Below, piece by piece: positions 6,838-15,062 of a stretch of 64,000 nucleotides of DNA. The notes below the pieces were generated by a model, which saw nothing but the letters and a program-made list of their open reading frames with translations, made no database searches and was not told where the DNA came from. This DNA is from Butyricimonas sp. Marseille-P3923 (GTDB lineage Bacteria > Bacteroidota > Bacteroidia > Bacteroidales > Marinifilaceae): NCBI RefSeq assembly GCF_900184685.1, contig NZ_FXXL01000005.1, positions 496,001-560,000 on the forward strand, read 5' to 3'. The first letter of the stretch is position 1, and each line of letters begins with the position of its first letter. The translations under genes were made by a program, and so were the position numbers.

Positions 6838-9297
6838 CTATTTTGCGGATGCGTCCTCCCGCTTCACGTCGTCGTTCACGATTCCCCGTTTTACCTTTTT
6901 CACGGTTGCCCGCAGGTTGCCGATGCGGTAGGACAGGCTGAAATTAAAACTCCGGTATTGCAGCACGTTCTCGTGATGCTGGATATATCCCGGGGCGGAC
7001 ACCACTCCTTTCAAACGGCGCAGGCCGTCGGCGAAGTTATTGCCACTGCAAGAGAAAGTGAGCCTGTCTTTCAGAAAACTCTTGTTCAACGTGAGCGCGT
7101 AGTAGTAGTAACCGTCGGAATCGTATTGAAGGCGGACACGGGAACCGAAATATCCCCCGTAAGCGCTGCACCGGATGCCCCACCACAAGGTTTGCTGCAC
7201 GACTGCGGTCGCCGAGTATTGCCAGCCACGCGCGACGGAACGGATTTCGCGACTGTCGAGGTCGATGTAACCGACATTCCCGTTTACCCGCAAACTCGTC
7301 TTGCCGCCCAAGTTAGCGTTCACGAAAAGATTGAGCGTCACGCTGTTCTCTTGCCCGATATTCCCGAAGGTATTCACTTTCCGACCGTTCTCCATGAAGG
7401 TGTAGGCACGGATGGAATTACCCGAGTAACGATACTCGACGCTGGTATTTATCATCCACGCGGGAGTAAAGGTACTGAATCCCAAACTCACGATATGAAA
7501 ACGTTCCGATTTCAAACGGCTGTTCCCGTATGATACCACGCTGGCGTTGGTTTCCGAGCGATAAGGATTGAGGTGCTGTATCCCCGGACGCATGACACGC
7601 GTGTTGTAGCCGACTTTCCAGACACGTGTCGGGGTTACCTGCAACGAGAACGTCACGGAAGGAATCACGTCCGTGAAACCGGCGTCAAAATCCGGCTCCG
7701 TTCGCGAGTGTAAAGCGACATCAAACGCGGCACGTTCGAGGCGTACCCCGGCTTTCAGCCCGAATTTACGATATTTCAAGGCATACGTCAGGTAAGCGGC
7801 GTAAATATTCTGCACGTGAAGAAATCTCTCTTCCCTTGCCGGAAGCGACTCCCAAGCTTCTCCCGGGTCTTCCCGACGTTTATAGATTCCCTTGCTGGAA
7901 GCGGTGCGACGGATGTATTTCAACCCGCATTCCAAGGTCTGTAAGGTATCGAACGGGTGAACGTAATCCGCCTGAACGGTATGCTCGTCCGACCGTGCCT
8001 TGTTCTCATCCCGGATATCGTAAGGCGAGAAGGTGACTTGCGCGTTATCTTTCCAAAAGTCGAACATATACCGGTGATTGTACCCTCCCGATGGAATATA
8101 GTTGTACATGTAAGAAAGCGTGAAGAGTTGTTCCGGTTTCCGGAAAGTCCGCTGGTAATTGAAGGTCGCTTCCGTTCCCCCGTTATTTGTTTTCGACTTT
8201 TCGGTCGCGCGGTAACGGTACACGGGGGAGGTATCTTCCCGCTGCATCTCGTCCCGCTTCGCGGCTTCACGGATAATCTCGTACCGACGGGATGACAAGG
8301 AGAAAGTCAAGAGATTCAGAGAGTCCGCCTCGTAGCTTATCTCCGCGTTGATGTACGATGCCGGTTGACGTACCTTACCGCGCACTCTCGAATAGAGGTT
8401 GTGCGATTCCGTGTCATTCAGATTTGTCAACACGGAATTATATCTCGCGTCGCGAAGATAATTGGGATAATGGGAGAAAAAGCCGGACGCCGATAACTTG
8501 TCGTACTTGAGCATCCCGCTCAAAGCAACACCCCATTTCCCGATATCGTCCACGTTACCCTGCACGAAAACAGAATACCCCTCCAACCCGCCTCGCGCCA
8601 TCTCGATATTGATAATTCCACCCGTCCCCGAGGCGTCGTACTTCGCCCCGGGACTCGTGATGACCTCGATTTTTCTGATTGCTGTTGCCGGGATTCCTTT
8701 CAACGCCTTCCCCGGTTTCTGTTTCATCAAGCCGGAAGGACGCCCGTTGATATATATGGTACACCCGCTCCCGTTCAGTTCGATATTATCGTCCCCGTCA
8801 ACCGTCACGAGGGGAACTTTGCGCAACATATCGAGCGTGCTCGTCACGCGGGCATCGGGATCGGACTCGACATCATACGTTATCTTGTCTATCTCGAATT
8901 TTATCGGGAGCCTCTGAGCCGTGACGTTCACGTCCCCGAGCCTCTCCGCTGTTTCCCGCATGTACAGGATACCCAGCTCTGTCCCGTCCTGTCTCGTGCC
9001 GAGCGAAAACCCACGGGACACCGCCCGAAATCCCACGTGCGAGAGAGTCACCGTGTATTTCCCCGGCTGAAGTGCCGCCACCCGAAAATACCCGTTCGTG
9101 TCGGTCACGGTCAGTTTCACGGGAGCGGACGGGCGTTCCGCTCTCGCGACTTGTACCGTGGCATAAGCGACGGGCAACAAGGTAACACTATCTTTCAGCC
9201 AACCGGACACGAAGCCCCCTTTCTCCTTCGGTTGCGCGTGAACCGCCAAAGTCACGCAAAGTAATAGAATCAAGCTCAAATATTTTCTCCGATCCAT
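6838..9297 (-). CDS. TonB-dependent outer membrane receptor (no SusD partner)
   Basis: 819 residues from the ATG at 9297 (MDRRKYLS; an upstream GTG at 9324 is less likely because a promoter element lies between them). Signal peptide to about residue 22, a carboxypeptidase-regulatory-like beta-sandwich at roughly 30-110, a plug domain around 130-240 with the segment TSPGAKYDASGTGGIINIEM, then a long aromatic-rich barrel. There is no STN domain and no neighbouring SusD. It belongs to the outer-membrane beta-barrel subgroup related to siderophore, metal or peptide receptors. Divergent from a response regulator and kinase, which probably control it. Substrate unknown. Confidence 0.85.
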   Translation of the reverse strand: MDRRKYLSLILLLCVTLAVHAQPKEKGGFVSGWLKDSVTLLPVAYATVQVARAERPSAPVKLTVTDTNGYFRVAALQPGKYTVTLSHVGFRAVSRGFSLGTRQDGTELGILYMRETAERLGDVNVTAQRLPIKFEIDKITYDVESDPDARVTSTLDMLRKVPLVTVDGDDNIELNGSGCTIYINGRPSGLMKQKPGKALKGIPATAIRKIEVITSPGAKYDASGTGGIINIEMARGGLEGYSVFVQGNVDDIGKWGVALSGMLKYDKLSASGFFSHYPNYLRDARYNSVLTNLNDTESHNLYSRVRGKVRQPASYINAEISYEADSLNLLTFSLSSRRYEIIREAAKRDEMQREDTSPVYRYRATEKSKTNNGGTEATFNYQRTFRKPEQLFTLSYMYNYIPSGGYNHRYMFDFWKDNAQVTFSPYDIRDENKARSDEHTVQADYVHPFDTLQTLECGLKYIRRTASSKGIYKRREDPGEAWESLPAREERFLHVQNIYAAYLTYALKYRKFGLKAGVRLERAAFDVALHSRTEPDFDAGFTDVIPSVTFSLQVTPTRVWKVGYNTRVMRPGIQHLNPYRSETNASVVSYGNSRLKSERFHIVSLGFSTFTPAWMINTSVEYRYSGNSIRAYTFMENGRKVNTFGNIGQENSVTLNLFVNANLGGKTSLRVNGNVGYIDLDSREIRSVARGWQYSATAVVQQTLWWGIRCSAYGGYFGSRVRLQYDSDGYYYYALTLNKSFLKDRLTFSCSGNNFADGLRRLKGVVSAPGYIQHHENVLQYRSFNFSLSYRIGNLRATVKKVKRGIVNDDVKREDASAK

Positions 9298-9313
9298 CCG
9301 TTTCGTTTTTGGA

Positions 9314-9321
9314 CAAAAATA
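9314..9321 (-). promoter_or_regulatory. Predicted -7 element of the TonB-dependent receptor
   Basis: The minus strand reads TATTTTTG, matching TAnnTTTG, 17 bases before the ATG at 9297, giving a very short leader. It sits beside the 11-bp direct repeats at 9353-9375, which would lie about 35-60 bases upstream of its start site. Confidence 0.45.
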
Positions 9322-9352
9322 CACGGGTTTCCTTGCAGGGAGTTTACGCCAT

Positions 9353-9375
9353 CCTTACATTTACCTTACATTTTA
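9353..9375 (+). promoter_or_regulatory. Putative OmpR-type operator: tandem 11-bp direct repeat
   Basis: CCTTACATTTA at 9353-9363 is followed at once by CCTTACATTTTA at 9364-9375, an exact 11-bp direct repeat between the divergent receptor and response-regulator genes. OmpR/PhoB-class regulators bind as dimers to direct repeats spaced about 11 bp, so this is a natural site for the adjacent regulator to control both itself and the receptor. Confidence 0.55.
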
Positions 9376-9407
9376 CCGCCGGCGCACGATATCCCGTTTA
9401 TTTTCCT

Positions 9408-9415
9408 TAGATTTG
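9408..9415 (+). promoter_or_regulatory. Predicted -7 element of the response regulator gene
   Basis: TAGATTTG matches TAnnTTTG and lies 26 bases upstream of the ATG at 9442 and 32 bases downstream of the 11-bp direct repeat. Confidence 0.5.
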
Positions 9416-9441
9416 TAGAAACATCAGGATACAGCGTGGTT

Positions 9442-10143
9442 ATGGACAAAGAATTCAATTTCATCAAAAGAAAGAATATTCTGGTTGTCGACGACGAACG
9501 GCAATTACTGGAACTCATCGAGAGTATTCTCCGCGGGGACGGTTTCACCTCCATCACGACCGCAGGCACGGCAAGCGAGGCACTGAAGTCCTGCAAACAT
9601 TCCTTCCCGGATATTGCCGTGCTTGACGTGAACCTGCCCGACGGTGACGGTTTCTCGCTGATGAAGGAAATCCGGCAAATGAAGGACATCCCCATTCTTT
9701 TCCTCACGGCACGGGATAAACCGGAAGATATGTTCATGGGACTGGACGCCGGGGGTGACGATTACATGACCAAGCCTTTTCTTCCTAAAGAGCTTCTCTC
9801 GCGGTTGACGGCAATCCTGCGCCGCTCGTACAAAAATGAAAAGACCGTGGTGGAACTGGCAGATTGTACCGTTGATTTCGACAAGGCAGAGGTGAACAGG
9901 CAAGGCAGGATATTCCCACTGACGGCACGGGAACACGCTATACTGGGCGTACTGTACAAATCGGCGAACCGGGTGGTGACGATCGACACGCTCTGCGAAG
10001 AGGCATGGGGCGACAACCTGTACGGGTACGAGAACTCGCTTATGGCACACATCAGGCGTATCCGAGAGAAAATAGAAGACAACCCGTCCGCCCCGGTTTC
10101 CCTCATCACGATCAAAGGGCTAGGTTATAAACTCTTAATATAG
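9442..10143 (+). CDS. OmpR/PhoB-family response regulator
   Basis: 233 residues. Receiver domain 10-125 with acidic pocket VVDDE, phospho-acceptor Asp62 in AVLDVNLPDGDG, switch Thr89 and Lys111 in MTKPF; C-terminal winged-helix DNA-binding domain about 135-233 with LTAREHAILGVL and the recognition region NSLMAHIRRIREKI. Start taken at the ATG rather than a GTG six bases upstream. Seven bases separate it from the kinase gene, so the two are co-transcribed. Inferred targets are its own promoter and the divergent receptor through the 11-bp repeat. Confidence 0.93.
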   Translation: MDKEFNFIKRKNILVVDDERQLLELIESILRGDGFTSITTAGTASEALKSCKHSFPDIAVLDVNLPDGDGFSLMKEIRQMKDIPILFLTARDKPEDMFMGLDAGGDDYMTKPFLPKELLSRLTAILRRSYKNEKTVVELADCTVDFDKAEVNRQGRIFPLTAREHAILGVLYKSANRVVTIDTLCEEAWGDNLYGYENSLMAHIRRIREKIEDNPSAPVSLITIKGLGYKLLI

Positions 10144-10149
10144 TGCGCC

Positions 10150-11517
10150 ATGAACGACCTGCAACATTCCATTAAACGAATCGGGAAACGGGTGCTAATC
10201 GGTGCCTTCCTGCTAATCACGATAAACGTGATCGTGTATTCACTCGTCGTTCACTATTACCTCAAGGCAGGCGGCTCGCAACCACCCGCGCAATTCATAC
10301 GGAAGATTGCGGACAGGTTGCAAATAAACGACAACAATTTCCAACTCGATTCCTTACTTCTGGTGCAGATAAGAGAGCAACAGATGTGGGTGATGCTGCT
10401 GGACAACAAGAAGGGGAATATCCGCTGGGCAGTTGACCTCCCGAAAGAGATTCCCGACACGTACACCCTAAGCGATATTTCCTCTATGGCAAAATTCTAC
10501 TTGAAGGACTATCCCGTGGTGACATGGAAAAAGGACGACGGGCTTCTCGTGGCGGGTTACCCGAAAGACAGTTACGCACGGTATAATAGTATGCAGCGGA
10601 TAGCGGAAGTGAAATTTTTTCCCGTCCTCTATATCATGCTTATTTTCGGGAATATATTCGTGTTGATACTTGTCTACGTGTTTATCGACCACCGGATGTC
10701 GCGTTCGCTGAAAGGGGTACTCAGGGGCATACAAAAGTTGTCTAACGGGGAATCCGTTCAAGTAAAGGAGAAAGGGATGTTTGCCGACGTGGCATCCTGC
10801 CTGAACCGCACTTCGGGTATATTGCACAAGCGTTCCGTGTACCGGGAGAACTGGATAGCGGGTGTGTCGCATGACGTGCGTACTCCCTTGTCCGTGATTC
10901 TCGCACGGGCGGGCCAACTGGAAGAGGGGAATTACTCCCCGGAAGAAACCCGGGAACAGGCACTTTATATCCGGAATCAAGCTCTTCAGCTACGGGAACT
11001 GATTGATGATCTGAATTTATTTTCCCAACTGGAAAACGGAACCCGGACACCGCGGAAAGAAACGTTCCACCCGGTAACTTTTTTCAGGCAGACCATCGCC
11101 GCTTTTCTCAACAATGAACCTCGGACGCAACGTTACCAAGTGGAGACAATCATCGCTCCCGGTATGGAATCCGCCGTCCTGCACGGGGATGCACGTTTAC
11201 TCGCGCGGGCAATCAATAACCTGCTTTACAATAGCATCCGACATACCCCGGAAGGGACGACATTGACATTGAGCTTGAAACATAAAAAGGGACGGTTCTG
11301 TTTTACCGTGGCAGATAACGGGGACGGGGTTTCTCCCGAATACTTGCGGGAACTACAAACTTTGGCGCAAGGCAGTCTGCCGGATGTACTTCCGGGACAG
11401 GAACACGGATTGGGGTTAAGTATAGTGTGCCAGATCGTGAAGATGCACAAGGGAGAAATATTCTTTTGCGATTTACAACCTCACGGGTTCTCGACAGAGA
11501 TCAGGTTACCGGACTAA
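10150..11517 (+). CDS. Sensor histidine kinase, partner of the upstream regulator
   Basis: 455-residue inner-membrane kinase. TM1 about 15-37, a periplasmic sensor region of about 120 residues, TM2 about 158-180, HAMP-like linker, HisKA with phospho-acceptor His241 in AGVSHDVRTPLSVI, and HATPase with N-box INNLLYNSIRHTPEG, G1 VADNGDGV and G2 EHGLGLSIV. All catalytic motifs are intact. The stop overlaps the convergent acyltransferase gene by four bases. The sensed signal is unknown; proximity to a TonB-dependent receptor suggests a nutrient or envelope cue. Confidence 0.93.
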   Translation: MNDLQHSIKRIGKRVLIGAFLLITINVIVYSLVVHYYLKAGGSQPPAQFIRKIADRLQINDNNFQLDSLLLVQIREQQMWVMLLDNKKGNIRWAVDLPKEIPDTYTLSDISSMAKFYLKDYPVVTWKKDDGLLVAGYPKDSYARYNSMQRIAEVKFFPVLYIMLIFGNIFVLILVYVFIDHRMSRSLKGVLRGIQKLSNGESVQVKEKGMFADVASCLNRTSGILHKRSVYRENWIAGVSHDVRTPLSVILARAGQLEEGNYSPEETREQALYIRNQALQLRELIDDLNLFSQLENGTRTPRKETFHPVTFFRQTIAAFLNNEPRTQRYQVETIIAPGMESAVLHGDARLLARAINNLLYNSIRHTPEGTTLTLSLKHKKGRFCFTVADNGDGVSPEYLRELQTLAQGSLPDVLPGQEHGLGLSIVCQIVKMHKGEIFFCDLQPHGFSTEIRLPD

Positions 11518-12410
11518 CGTTGTTCCGCGGGGCGTTTGTGTTTCCAGCGCCGATGCGACCAAAGCCAGTATTCGGGATTTTCACGGATAAACTTTTCCAG
11601 CATGCGGGTATGCATACGGGTAAGTTCTCCCGGTTCCAAGTTTTGCGGATCGGAACACAGGTCATAAAACTCGGCGTGATAATAACCGCGTTTCACTTTT
11701 CTCATGTTGAGATACACTACCGGTTGGTTCAATTTGCGGGCAATTTTCTCCGTTCCCTCCATCACGGGCGTATCTTGATTCAAGAAAGTAGTCCAGAAAT
11801 TCAACGAATGTTTATTCGGGGTTTGATCGCCGATAAACCCGGTCATGCATATTTTCCCCTCTTTCTGGTTACGCAACATCACCCGTAACGTGTCGGCTTT
11901 CGCGAGAGGCGTTGCCCCGAAGCGACTTCTGATCAAATAGGTCATCCGGTCGAATACCTTGTTGTGTATGGGTTTATAGATCGGGATTAACTCGATGCCT
12001 TTTTCCCACAGTTTATAAGAATACATCATCTCCCAATTGCCGTAATGACCGGCAAAGACTATCACGCTACGTCCTTGCTCGAAATAATGATGGGGTACGT
12101 CCAAGTTCATCATCACGCAGCGCCGCTTGATTTCAGCCTCCGATATGTGCCACAATTTGTAGAACTCGGCAAACATGTCACACAAGTGCCGGTAATAACG
12201 CCGGGCAATACACTTTCGTTCTTCCTCACTCTTCTCCGGGAAAGCGTTCCGCAGGTTCATGTCGACCACCCCGCGACGATACCTGATGCCATAATATAAA
12301 ACAAGAAACAATATGTCCGTCACCCAATACATCATGGGCAACGGGAAGAAGCTTGCAATCCACAAGAATCCATATCCCGCGTAAGAGCATAAACAGATTA
12401 ATAATTTCAT
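11514..12410 (-). CDS. LpxL/HtrB-like lipid A acyltransferase
   Basis: 298-residue inner-membrane-associated acyltransferase that would add a secondary acyl chain to lipid A. The N terminus has a hydrophobic anchor (residues 3-40) and the catalytic HX4E motif is present as HYGNWE (His122, Glu127) in VIVFAGHYGNWEMM. Length is typical. The basic C terminus is also normal. It is transcribed alone, with a -7 element upstream, and overlaps the kinase stop by four bases. Which position it acylates cannot be told from sequence. Confidence 0.88.
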   Translation of the reverse strand: MKLLICLCSYAGYGFLWIASFFPLPMMYWVTDILFLVLYYGIRYRRGVVDMNLRNAFPEKSEEERKCIARRYYRHLCDMFAEFYKLWHISEAEIKRRCVMMNLDVPHHYFEQGRSVIVFAGHYGNWEMMYSYKLWEKGIELIPIYKPIHNKVFDRMTYLIRSRFGATPLAKADTLRVMLRNQKEGKICMTGFIGDQTPNKHSLNFWTTFLNQDTPVMEGTEKIARKLNQPVVYLNMRKVKRGYYHAEFYDLCSDPQNLEPGELTRMHTRMLEKFIRENPEYWLWSHRRWKHKRPAEQR

Positions 12411-12465
12411 TCGAACGCTATAAGTTTCACACGCATTTTGACTTGTTTTCCTACCACAAGTTTCT

Positions 12466-12473
12466 CAAAGGTA
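12466..12473 (-). promoter_or_regulatory. Predicted -7 element of the LpxL-like gene
   Basis: The minus strand reads TACCTTTG, an exact TAnnTTTG match, 56 bases upstream of the ATG at 12410. The remaining 12474-12600 holds nothing recognisable apart from a small CAGGC/GCCTG inverted pair at 12559-12573. Confidence 0.5.
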
Positions 12474-12605
12474 GCAAAATTGTCGGCATTCCGAAATATA
12501 TCAATTTCTATTTACGCTTTTTCCATGTAATTTATTGTTTATATATACAAGGCAGAAACAGGCTATTCGCCTGAAGGCAGTGAGTAATCAAATAGATGTG
12601 GCAAA

Positions 12606-12641
12606 TCCGGTTCCCAACCGGTAAAACCGAAGGGAACCGGA
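12606..12641. terminator. Hairpin after the metalloprotease operon
   Basis: TCCGGTTCCC (12606-12615) and GGGAACCGGA (12632-12641) form a perfect 10-bp stem around a 16-base loop, seven bases beyond the stop at 12648. No T-run follows on the minus strand, so it may protect the 3' end or need help to terminate. Confidence 0.4.
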
Positions 12642-12647
12642 ATCCGC

Positions 12648-15062
12648 TTACTTCGTTATCGAAGCAATCAATTTCATATCCTGTTCAATACGGTACATCA
12701 TGGCACGGTAATGATCACGCATACGGCTGTCGGCATGTTGTTCGGACAATGCCTTTGCCTGATCGTGAATGTCATTCACCCAAGCGATCAGATTCGTCCC
12801 GTAGGTCGACAATTTGTTGCTATTGGTAAGGACGGCATTTTTCACCAACAAGTCCATGAAGCACATGATAAATATATTTTCCGTGTGACACTCGAAGCCG
12901 GACAGTACCGTGTTCTTGTCAAAATCCTTGAATAACAAACGACGTATATCCCGCCAGTATTCAATCAGGTTGTACGCTTTATCGCCCTCGACACGAGAAG
13001 CCAACTCGATATTCCCGATCACCTTGGGGTTTAACAAGTACGAGAACACGATCTCCTGCAAACCGAAACGCACGGCTTCCGGACCTACCCCAAATTCTTT
13101 GGCAAGTACCTCATCATACATCCAAGATTGAGGTGCGGCAAATACATACTCGGCAAGGAACGCCAACGTATTTTGCTGCAATTCTTTAGAAGAAAAGGCT
13201 TCCCCTTTTTCCAGAGTCATGCGGCAGCCGATGTTTTCCATCACTTTGTATACCAGATTCTGGTACAACGAACCTAAAGCTGTCGCTCCTCCCTGCGCGT
13301 ACACCATCCAATCGTCGTTCTTCTTGTCGGCAGAAGCGGAAAGCTTGTTCAGATTCTTGATAAAGCGCTCCATGTTACGGACTCCCAAGCGTGCGGCCTC
13401 TATTTTATCCGAAGACAAATCCGAAGGCAAAGCCCGAAAATCGTAACTCGTGTTCTTCATGTAAAGAAGTGCCTTATCTTTCAAACGACGATCCGTGAGG
13501 TCTTTCAATAATTTCCTGTCAGTATTGATATCCTTGCTGTTCGGGAACAACCGGTAGCCCCACTCGATAGCCCAACGGTCATAAGCACCGACTTTACAGC
13601 CGACTAATTCATCCGTGGTCATCCTGTCCTCGGGCTGTGCCGCGAAGTTGTAGGAACAATCATCCAACACGGAAGCCGAGAATCCGTTCTTTTTCACGAA
13701 ATTACGGTCACGAATCTGCGCAGGTGTGTAAGCGTAACTACCCGCGTAGTTGGGAAGTAATCCCAAAGCGAGTCCCACTTGTTTTGCCACGAACATACGA
13801 ACGATAGCACCCGCCACCCGCGGATCAAAGTAATTCTTTTCCAAACGGGGGTCTACCCCGGCACAGCGGGCGAAATAGGTTTCCAAGTAGCCCCCCAGAG
13901 TAACGTGATTCAAATTCACGTTGCAAGCCAGTATCTCCCCGGTACGAATATCCCGATCGAAAGAAGTGGAGTTGCTACCCGCGTTGATACTATACGAGAT
14001 CACGGCACGGGCGGAAGTCATCTCGTCCTCGTCCTTCGCCACTCGCACTTGAATGGCGTTTTTAAATCCCGCTTTCTCGAAAGCGGATTGCCATTGCAAA
14101 ACCCCTTCTTTGGCATATTTGATCAATTCTTTCGGAAAATACGCGTCCAGATAGAACACGATCGGTTCTTTCGGCTCGGTCAGAATACCCTTGGCGTAAG
14201 CGTTCATGTCCTTGGGTTCGAGGTTCCATTTGGTAACGATGGTTCTTTTCTTCACCCCGTAAGGATTCGTGCCGAAATCGTAGTAATTCAAGGTTTCGTA
14301 CCCCACACGCTCGTCGGCATAGCGCACCCGCATACGCCTTTCGGGTAACAGATCCACGTGACACTCGATGCCCGCCACGTTCTGATCAACAATCCACGTC
14401 AACTTGAATTTCACCCCGTTCCGTTTCTTCAACACCTCGTTCACGAAAATCATCTCGCCTCCCCCGGATTGCTTGTTACCCTTGAGGGCGGCACTCGTAC
14501 CCTCGTCCGAGAGTTTATACCAATCGGCAACACCCTTAATCTGGTTCGTGATCTCGATAATCACCCCGGCGGAGTCCTTCCCCCAAGCCACGATCGGGTA
14601 AACCGCTTCCACGGGTAAAAGAGTTTCCTCTGCCAGTATGCGCTCCAACTCGGGTTGCTTCTCCGAAGCCACCATGCCATTATACTCGCTGTACATGTAC
14701 AGTTTATCTTTCGGTCCTTTCTTGAAACACACCACCCCGGCAGATTCCTGCCCCGAAGCTCTCACCCCGATACCTTTCAACATCTGACCGGAGATAAAAA
14801 TATCTCTCCCAAGGTATTCGTCAGCGATCTCCATGTAATACTTATCGTCCGCCTCGTACACGGGGAAAATAGCGTCCACCCGTTTCATTCCTTCCTTGAA
14901 GAATTTGTCAAACGACATGGGGCCTTTCTTTGTTTCCGCGGCAGGCTTCTTCTCTTCCGGGGCTTTCTTCTCCTGCCCGATACCCGATAAGGACACCAGC
15001 AGGCACAATGCAATGAACAATATATAACTTCTCATCATAACCTCACTTTTAATATATAGCAT
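12648..15062 (-). CDS. DUF5117/DUF5118 metalloprotease homologue with destroyed zinc site
   Basis: 804 residues, secreted (signal peptide about 8-29). It aligns over its whole length with the protease encoded just upstream: same MSFDKFFKEG opening domain, same VYEADDKYYMEI strand, same FYLDAYFPKELIKYAKEGV segment. But where the partner has HEVGHTLGLRHNF, this protein has KQVGLALGLLPNY starting at Lys427, so both zinc histidines, the catalytic glutamate and the third histidine are all replaced. The rest of the fold is preserved and the frame is open, so it is probably a folded pseudoenzyme (binding or regulatory partner) rather than a decaying gene. Its start overlaps the partner's stop by 14 bases. 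Confidence 0.8.
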   Translation of the reverse strand: MLYIKSEVMMRSYILFIALCLLVSLSGIGQEKKAPEEKKPAAETKKGPMSFDKFFKEGMKRVDAIFPVYEADDKYYMEIADEYLGRDIFISGQMLKGIGVRASGQESAGVVCFKKGPKDKLYMYSEYNGMVASEKQPELERILAEETLLPVEAVYPIVAWGKDSAGVIIEITNQIKGVADWYKLSDEGTSAALKGNKQSGGGEMIFVNEVLKKRNGVKFKLTWIVDQNVAGIECHVDLLPERRMRVRYADERVGYETLNYYDFGTNPYGVKKRTIVTKWNLEPKDMNAYAKGILTEPKEPIVFYLDAYFPKELIKYAKEGVLQWQSAFEKAGFKNAIQVRVAKDEDEMTSARAVISYSINAGSNSTSFDRDIRTGEILACNVNLNHVTLGGYLETYFARCAGVDPRLEKNYFDPRVAGAIVRMFVAKQVGLALGLLPNYAGSYAYTPAQIRDRNFVKKNGFSASVLDDCSYNFAAQPEDRMTTDELVGCKVGAYDRWAIEWGYRLFPNSKDINTDRKLLKDLTDRRLKDKALLYMKNTSYDFRALPSDLSSDKIEAARLGVRNMERFIKNLNKLSASADKKNDDWMVYAQGGATALGSLYQNLVYKVMENIGCRMTLEKGEAFSSKELQQNTLAFLAEYVFAAPQSWMYDEVLAKEFGVGPEAVRFGLQEIVFSYLLNPKVIGNIELASRVEGDKAYNLIEYWRDIRRLLFKDFDKNTVLSGFECHTENIFIMCFMDLLVKNAVLTNSNKLSTYGTNLIAWVNDIHDQAKALSEQHADSRMRDHYRAMMYRIEQDMKLIASITK

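Noticed and set aside
12648-15062. Pseudogene call for the dead protease paralogue
   Set aside because: The frame is full length with signal peptide and conserved segments, so it is described as a pseudoenzyme rather than a broken gene.
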